From: GCA-003244245 sp052390115
Lineage (GTDB): Bacteria; Actinomycetota; Actinomycetes; Mycobacteriales; Pseudonocardiaceae
Length of the DNA stretch: 64,000 nt
Assembly: GCA_052390115.1 (NCBI GenBank)
Contig: JBQTHE010000019.1
Span: 1-64,000 of the forward strand
Direction of reading: 5' to 3'
The position numbers and the translations under genes were made by a program. The first letter of the stretch is position 1. Each line of letters starts with the position of its first letter. The notes under the pieces are model-generated. The model had not been told where the DNA came from and searched no databases. It saw only the letters and a list, made by a program, of their open reading frames with translations. Below, piece after piece: positions 60,225 through 64,000 of this stretch.

Positions 60225-62153
60225 TCATAGCTCGCTACCCGCCGTGACCCCCGCCCGCAAGACTTCGATCACTCGCCGGACCCGCGGATCGCGCTGCAAC
60301 TCCGCCAGGGTCACCGGCAACGGCAGTTGCCAGTTCGGGTACTCATCGACGGTGCCAGGCAGGTTGGGTTGGCGTGCCTCGCCTACCACGTCGTAGGGGG
60401 AGGCCAGCAGCAGCCGGCAGGGCGTGCGGGCCAGCAACGCGTGCATCGCCACCACGAGGTCGTCCTCGATCGCCCCATCGGCAAGCAGGCCCTCGGCGCG
60501 TAGCAGGGCCACGAGCTCAGCGCGGTGCGCCCGCGCGCGGGCCCACTCCGCGGCTTCGTCGTCCAGCAGCCCCAGCTCGGCGCGCACCCGCACGTGCTCC
60601 CCGCGCAGAAAACCGACCGCGGTGGGCAGGTCGTGGGTGGAGATACTGGCCGCGGCACGCTGCGGCCAGCGTTGCGCAGCCAGCAGCGGCTTGCCGGGGG
60701 CCTGCTCGTCTCGGGCGAACCACAGCACCGCGCATCCCAGCATCCGCTGTGCCGCCAACGCCTCGGTAACTTCGGGTTCCACGGTCCCGAGGTCCTCGCC
60801 CACCACCACCGCGCCGGCCCGGTGCGCTTCCACCGCCAGCGCAGCGAGCATCACCTCGCCGTCGTAGTGCACGTAGGTGCCCTGGTCCGCCGACGCCCCC
60901 GGCGGCACCCACCACAGCCGCCACAGGCCGGCCACGTGGTCGATGCGCAACCCATCGGCATGGGCGAGCACGGCGCGCAGCATGTCCCGGTACGCGGCGT
61001 ACCCGGTGGCGGCCAGCCGGTCCGGGCGCCACGGCGGCAGCCCCCAGTCCTGTCCCCGCTGGCTGAACGCATCCGGTGGGGCCCCGATGGTCACCCCGGT
61101 GGCGAGGACGTCCTGCAACGCCCAGGCATCGGCGCCCTCGGGGTCCACCCCGACGGCGAGGTCGTGCACCAACCCGATGGCCATCGGTCGGGCGGCGTCC
61201 CTCGCAGCGGCAAGCTGCTCGTCGCACTGCCGCTGCACCCAGGCGTGAAACGCCACCCGCTGCGGGTCCGCGCTGGCCGTCGCCGGGTGCCGCAGCTCGG
61301 TGGGCCAACGCGACCAGCGGGGGCCGTGCCGCTCGGCGAGCGCGCAGAACGTCGCGAAGTCGCGCAACCCCTCCGGCAGCACCGGGCGCGGGGCGCCGTC
61401 GGCTCGCCAGAGCAGCTCCAGCGCCGCCCGTTTGGCTCGCCAGACGGCGTCGCGGTCGATCCGCTCGCCTCCCGATCCGACCCGCAGGGCGTCCACCTCC
61501 GCCCGTAACAGCGGGTCCCCGCGGCGGTAGGCGCCGATGTCGGTGATGCTGAGGTAGAGCGGGTTGATAAAGCGGCGGCTGGACGGGTAGTAGGGCGAGG
61601 GCTGGATCGGAGTGGTCGGGGTCACCGCGTGCAGCGGGTTGACCAGCACAGCGCCGCCGTCATGCGCGGTGGCCGTCCAGGCGACGAACTCGCGCAGGTC
61701 AGCGAGGTCCCCGAGGCCCCACGACCTGGTCGAGTGCAGGGCGTAGAGCTGCAGCATCCAGCCCCAGGTGCGCGGCGGCTCGGGCAGCCTCGGTGGGGCC
61801 ACCAGCACGGTGGTGTGCCGGTTTTCGCTGGTCAGCGAGTACCAGCCGGGTGCAAGGCCTGCTGGCAGACTCCCGTTGACCAGGGTTTCCGTGCCGTGCT
61901 CAGCTCTCAGCACGCCGGCTTCGGGAATCTTGCGGCTCTGCCCCTGGCGCAGCACCACAGTGCCCGACCCCCGGGGTTTGCGGGCCGCCGCCAGCGCGTC
62001 CCGGGCCTGCGCCGGCGTGTCCGCGCTGACACCGAGCAGCGCGAGCACCCGGCGGACCACATCCTGGTCGACGTCGACCGGCCGGCGCTGCCCGTCCCGG
62101 TACCAGGTAGCGACGCCGTATGCAGCAGCAACCTCTTCCAGCGCGGGGTCCAT
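60225..62153 (-). CDS. malQ: 4-alpha-glucanotransferase (amylomaltase, GH77)
   Basis: This 642-residue enzyme disproportionates maltodextrins. It has an N-terminal extension typical of actinobacterial MalQ, then 'GWMLQLYALHSTRSWGLGDL', 'VNPLHAVTPTTPIQPSPYYP', 'DGLRIDHVAGLWRLWWVP' with the catalytic Asp, 'VVGEDLGTVEPEV' with the acid/base Glu, and 'STHDLPTAVGFLRGE' with the transition-state Asp. It stands alone, with 109 bases between it and the caspase end. The ATG at 62153 is preferred to 62174. Confidence 0.95.
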   Translation of the reverse strand: MDPALEEVAAAYGVATWYRDGQRRPVDVDQDVVRRVLALLGVSADTPAQARDALAAARKPRGSGTVVLRQGQSRKIPEAGVLRAEHGTETLVNGSLPAGLAPGWYSLTSENRHTTVLVAPPRLPEPPRTWGWMLQLYALHSTRSWGLGDLADLREFVAWTATAHDGGAVLVNPLHAVTPTTPIQPSPYYPSSRRFINPLYLSITDIGAYRRGDPLLRAEVDALRVGSGGERIDRDAVWRAKRAALELLWRADGAPRPVLPEGLRDFATFCALAERHGPRWSRWPTELRHPATASADPQRVAFHAWVQRQCDEQLAAARDAARPMAIGLVHDLAVGVDPEGADAWALQDVLATGVTIGAPPDAFSQRGQDWGLPPWRPDRLAATGYAAYRDMLRAVLAHADGLRIDHVAGLWRLWWVPPGASADQGTYVHYDGEVMLAALAVEAHRAGAVVVGEDLGTVEPEVTEALAAQRMLGCAVLWFARDEQAPGKPLLAAQRWPQRAAASISTHDLPTAVGFLRGEHVRVRAELGLLDDEAAEWARARAHRAELVALLRAEGLLADGAIEDDLVVAMHALLARTPCRLLLASPYDVVGEARQPNLPGTVDEYPNWQLPLPVTLAELQRDPRVRRVIEVLRAGVTAGSEL

Positions 62154-62224
62154 ACCGCCATCCTGGCCGCCCACGGCGAGCGGCGCGCTGCGCGCTGGCC
62201 CAGACCTCGCTATGGTGACGAGGC

Positions 62225-62509
62225 ATGTTAGCCATTACCGAGACAGCAGCAGTGGCCATCACGACACTGATCTCCGACAGCCAGATGCCCGAGGGGGCCG
62301 GGCTGCGGATCGTGCAGCCGGAAGGGTCCGAAGCGCTCCAACTCTCGGTCGCCCCGGAGCCGGCTGAGCAAGACACCGTGCTCGAAAGTGCTGGGGCCAG
62401 CGTGTTCCTTGAGCCCATCGCGGCGCAGACGCTGGATGACAAGGTCCTGGACGTGCAGCTCGAGGAAGATCAGTACCGCTTCGCCATCGCCCCGCAAGTA
62501 TCCGGCTGA
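62225..62509 (+). CDS. HesB/IscA-like protein without cysteines
   Basis: This 94-residue protein has the HesB/YadR fold pattern ('MLAITETAAVAITTLISD', 'GLRIVQPEGSEALQLSVAP', 'VLESAGASVFLEPIAAQTLD'). All three cysteines of the IscA family are missing, so it cannot bind an Fe-S cluster in the usual way. Cysteine-less relatives are common in actinobacteria and of unknown role. A hairpin (62536-62575) follows. Confidence 0.8.
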   Translation: MLAITETAAVAITTLISDSQMPEGAGLRIVQPEGSEALQLSVAPEPAEQDTVLESAGASVFLEPIAAQTLDDKVLDVQLEEDQYRFAIAPQVSG

Positions 62510-62535
62510 GCCCATTCACCGAACCCGCTCAGCGA

Positions 62536-62575
62536 GCTCAGCGGGGTATGGCCGAATCGAGTTACCCCGCTGAGC
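62536..62575 (+). terminator. Hairpin terminator after the HesB-like gene
   Basis: GCTCAGCGGGGTA (62536-62548) and TACCCCGCTGAGC (62563-62575) form a perfect 13-bp stem with a 14-base loop, 26 bases after the stop. There is no T-run. Confidence 0.8.
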
Positions 62576-62788
62576 CCGCTGAATGCGGTACCATTTAGTC
62601 GATAACGGAACGTGTCCGTTCAGCGCCACTCTGATGGCGTAACCGCGTTGATGTTGTGCTCCGTATCCTGGCCATACCGGCTTGAACCGAGAGGGTGAGC
62701 TGTTGGGCCAGGACCGCGCTGGCGTCGTGCAGGCCGATCTGCGCGAGCTGGGCAGCATCCTGACCTTCCGCAGGACGCAAGCGGTCAC
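62576..62788. promoter_or_regulatory. Region upstream of the PAS-GGDEF gene
   Basis: A short leader frame ending in TGA at 62793-62795, overlapping the GGDEF ATG, is possible (about 30 codons, including a 'VVQADLRELGSILTFRR' helix). I cannot tell a leader peptide from chance, so I do not call it as a gene. Promoter elements are not evident. Confidence 0.3.
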
Positions 62789-64000
62789 ATGGTGAGTGCC
62801 GCTTCCCCTTCCGAGCCGGGCCTGACGGTGGCCGGGCTCGCTCAGATCTGGGCTGCGGTGGCGAGCCGGACCACCTACCTGCCGATGTCCGGGCAGGAGG
62901 CCGAACAGCTCCTGGCGCGGCTGATCAACCGGCTGGTGACGGCCGTGGCTGCGGTACCGGTCGATGACCAGGCGGCGATCGAGGTGGCCACCGAGCTTGT
63001 CGCGCACGGTCTCACCGGGCCGCGCAGCATCGGCCGCAGTATCGAGGTTCTCGGTGACGGCCTGCCGCGGCTGGTGGAGCTGCAGCACGTCGACCAGCGT
63101 GACGTCGCCGTCTTGCGGGTGCTGGGGATGTTGGCCAGCGGGTACGCCGAGGTGCTCCGGCAGCGCACCCTCGACGAGCAGGACCAGGTCACCCAAGCTG
63201 TGCTGCAGGCGAAGCTGGACGCTGAGCGTGAACTACAGGTCAGCGAAGCACGGTTCCGGCAGATCTTCTCCGAGGCGGCGGTCGGAATCGCGATCAGCGA
63301 CCTCGACGGCACGCTGGTCGCCGCCAACCGCGCATTCGCCCGCATGATGGGCCGTGCCCCGGAAGATCTGATCGGCGCCGCGCTGCCGAAACTGTTGCAC
63401 ACCGAGGATGATCCGACGCTGGGTGCGGCCTACCATGAGCTCGCCAGCGGTGAGCTGACCCATTTCCGGCGCCGGGGCAGGCTGACCGCCGCCAGCGGCG
63501 AGGTCTCCTGGGTCTTCCTCGCGGGCTCGCTGCTCCGTGACCTCGACGGGGTGCCGACTCACCACCTGATCATCGCCGACGACGTCACCGAGCTGCAGCT
63601 GCTGCAAAAGGAACTGTCCGGGCAGGCGCTGCACGACAGGCTGACCGGGCTGCCCAACGAGCATTACTTCATGTCCCACCTGCATGATGTGCTCGAGGGC
63701 GCCGACCCATCGGCTGAGGTCACGGTGTGCCGGGTGAACCTGGACAGTTTCTCGGTGATCAACGATGGGATCGGCCGGGCGGCCGGCGAAGTGTTGCTGC
63801 GCTCCGTCGCAGGGCGGCTACAGGACCTCGTCACCGGCGAGCGGGCGATGGTGGCGCGGATGGGCGCCGACGATTTCGCGATCCTGATCGAGGGCGGCAT
63901 GGATCGCCGTGACCTCAGCCTGTTCGCCGCGACCGTCAACATCCGGCTCTGCGAACCGGTCTACCTCGATGACGACCAGGGAATCTCGGTCTCGGCCGGC
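62789..64000 (+). CDS. PAS-GGDEF diguanylate cyclase-type protein (partial)
   Basis: At least 404 residues from ATG 62789, running off the right edge. Residues ~20-145 form a helical sensor region. A PAS domain follows ('ARFRQIFSEAAVGIAISDLD', then 'LIGAALPKLLHTEDDP'). The GGDEF domain begins at 'HDRLTGLPNEHYFMSHLHD'. The signature reads 'ARMGADDFAILIEGG', with GADDF instead of GGDEF, so the cyclase site is probably weak or dead. If an EAL domain follows beyond the window, it would be a phosphodiesterase. It is not preceded by a signal peptide or membrane helix. Confidence 0.85.
   Translation, partial: MVSAASPSEPGLTVAGLAQIWAAVASRTTYLPMSGQEAEQLLARLINRLVTAVAAVPVDDQAAIEVATELVAHGLTGPRSIGRSIEVLGDGLPRLVELQHVDQRDVAVLRVLGMLASGYAEVLRQRTLDEQDQVTQAVLQAKLDAERELQVSEARFRQIFSEAAVGIAISDLDGTLVAANRAFARMMGRAPEDLIGAALPKLLHTEDDPTLGAAYHELASGELTHFRRRGRLTAASGEVSWVFLAGSLLRDLDGVPTHHLIIADDVTELQLLQKELSGQALHDRLTGLPNEHYFMSHLHDVLEGADPSAEVTVCRVNLDSFSVINDGIGRAAGEVLLRSVAGRLQDLVTGERAMVARMGADDFAILIEGGMDRRDLSLFAATVNIRLCEPVYLDDDQGISVSAG

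Noticed and set aside
62681..62795. A short leader frame overlapping the GGDEF start
   Set aside because: It has only TTG starts and no ribosome site, so I cannot separate it from chance.
1..64000. CRISPR array
   Set aside because: No regularly spaced repeats of 25-40 bases were seen. The only tandem repeats are the short units at 26217 and 28084.

Overview
The window is high-GC DNA with dense gene packing, frequent GTG and TTG starts, and 1-4 base start/stop overlaps. The gene content (XRE/DUF5753 plus DUF397 pair, DUF3558 lipoprotein, a SigB-like group-2 sigma factor, FxsA/B/T genes, actinobacterial topA and a proton-pumping pyrophosphatase) points to an actinomycete, most likely Pseudonocardiales. 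The order is inferred from gene content alone.

Layout. 0-8.3 kb: OsmC protein, sigma factor, Nei-type DNA glycosylase, a decayed WD40 gene, an XRE/DUF397 regulatory pair with a clear inverted-repeat operator, and a cluster of PIN toxin-antitoxin genes, one with a frameshift. 8.7-14.1 kb: a four-gene sugar operon on the minus strand (fucose/arabinose-type isomerase, FGGY kinase, MFS sugar porter, GH172/DUF2961 glycosidase). I read it as a candidate D-arabinan or fructofuranoside catabolic unit. 14.6-16.4 kb: SIMPL lipoprotein, a small Gly/Asn-rich peptide and a hypothetical protein. 16.7-21.3 kb: an accessory module with a DUF4157-like protein convergent to a tightly overlapped caspase / beta-sandwich / metallo-beta-lactamase operon. 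21.3-28.6 kb: alpha/beta hydrolase, an M14 carboxypeptidase with a separate propeptide-like gene, DUF3817, an APH-family kinase, DoxX, SelO and a DUF1508 protein. 29.0-34.9 kb: a decayed, element-like stretch bounded on the right by tRNA-Thr(CGT) and on the left by a diverged partial copy of that tRNA, with an integrase fragment, IS21-like remnants, a Phd/RelE pair and cargo. 35.4-49.8 kb: mostly housekeeping genes (holB, MFS, topA, hppA, MrfA-type helicase, VapBC, lipoproteins). 50.9-60.1 kb: an Fxs RiPP/conflict system. 60.2-64 kb: malQ, a cysteine-less HesB-like protein and the start of a PAS-GGDEF protein that runs off the window.

The most exciting unit is 50.9-60.1 kb. It holds a precursor peptide with an FxSxx motif, a radical SAM/SPASM cyclophane maturase and an HExxH-type peptide hydroxylase. 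On the opposite strand is an NB-ARC/TPR (FxsT) gene with an N-terminal effector-associated-like domain. After it come a lipase-like hydrolase and a caspase whose C-terminus looks like the same effector-associated domain. This suggests that a modified peptide, a STAND sensor and a caspase effector work as one pathway. The precursor is unusual because its FDSSI motif is not at the C-terminus. A second, unrelated caspase operon lies at 17.8-21.3 kb.

Across the window two families of long imperfect palindromes recur between genes (core CCCGAACTCAACAG and core CCGTGAACTCGAC). The arms of the first family covary between copies, so the hairpin itself seems to be conserved.
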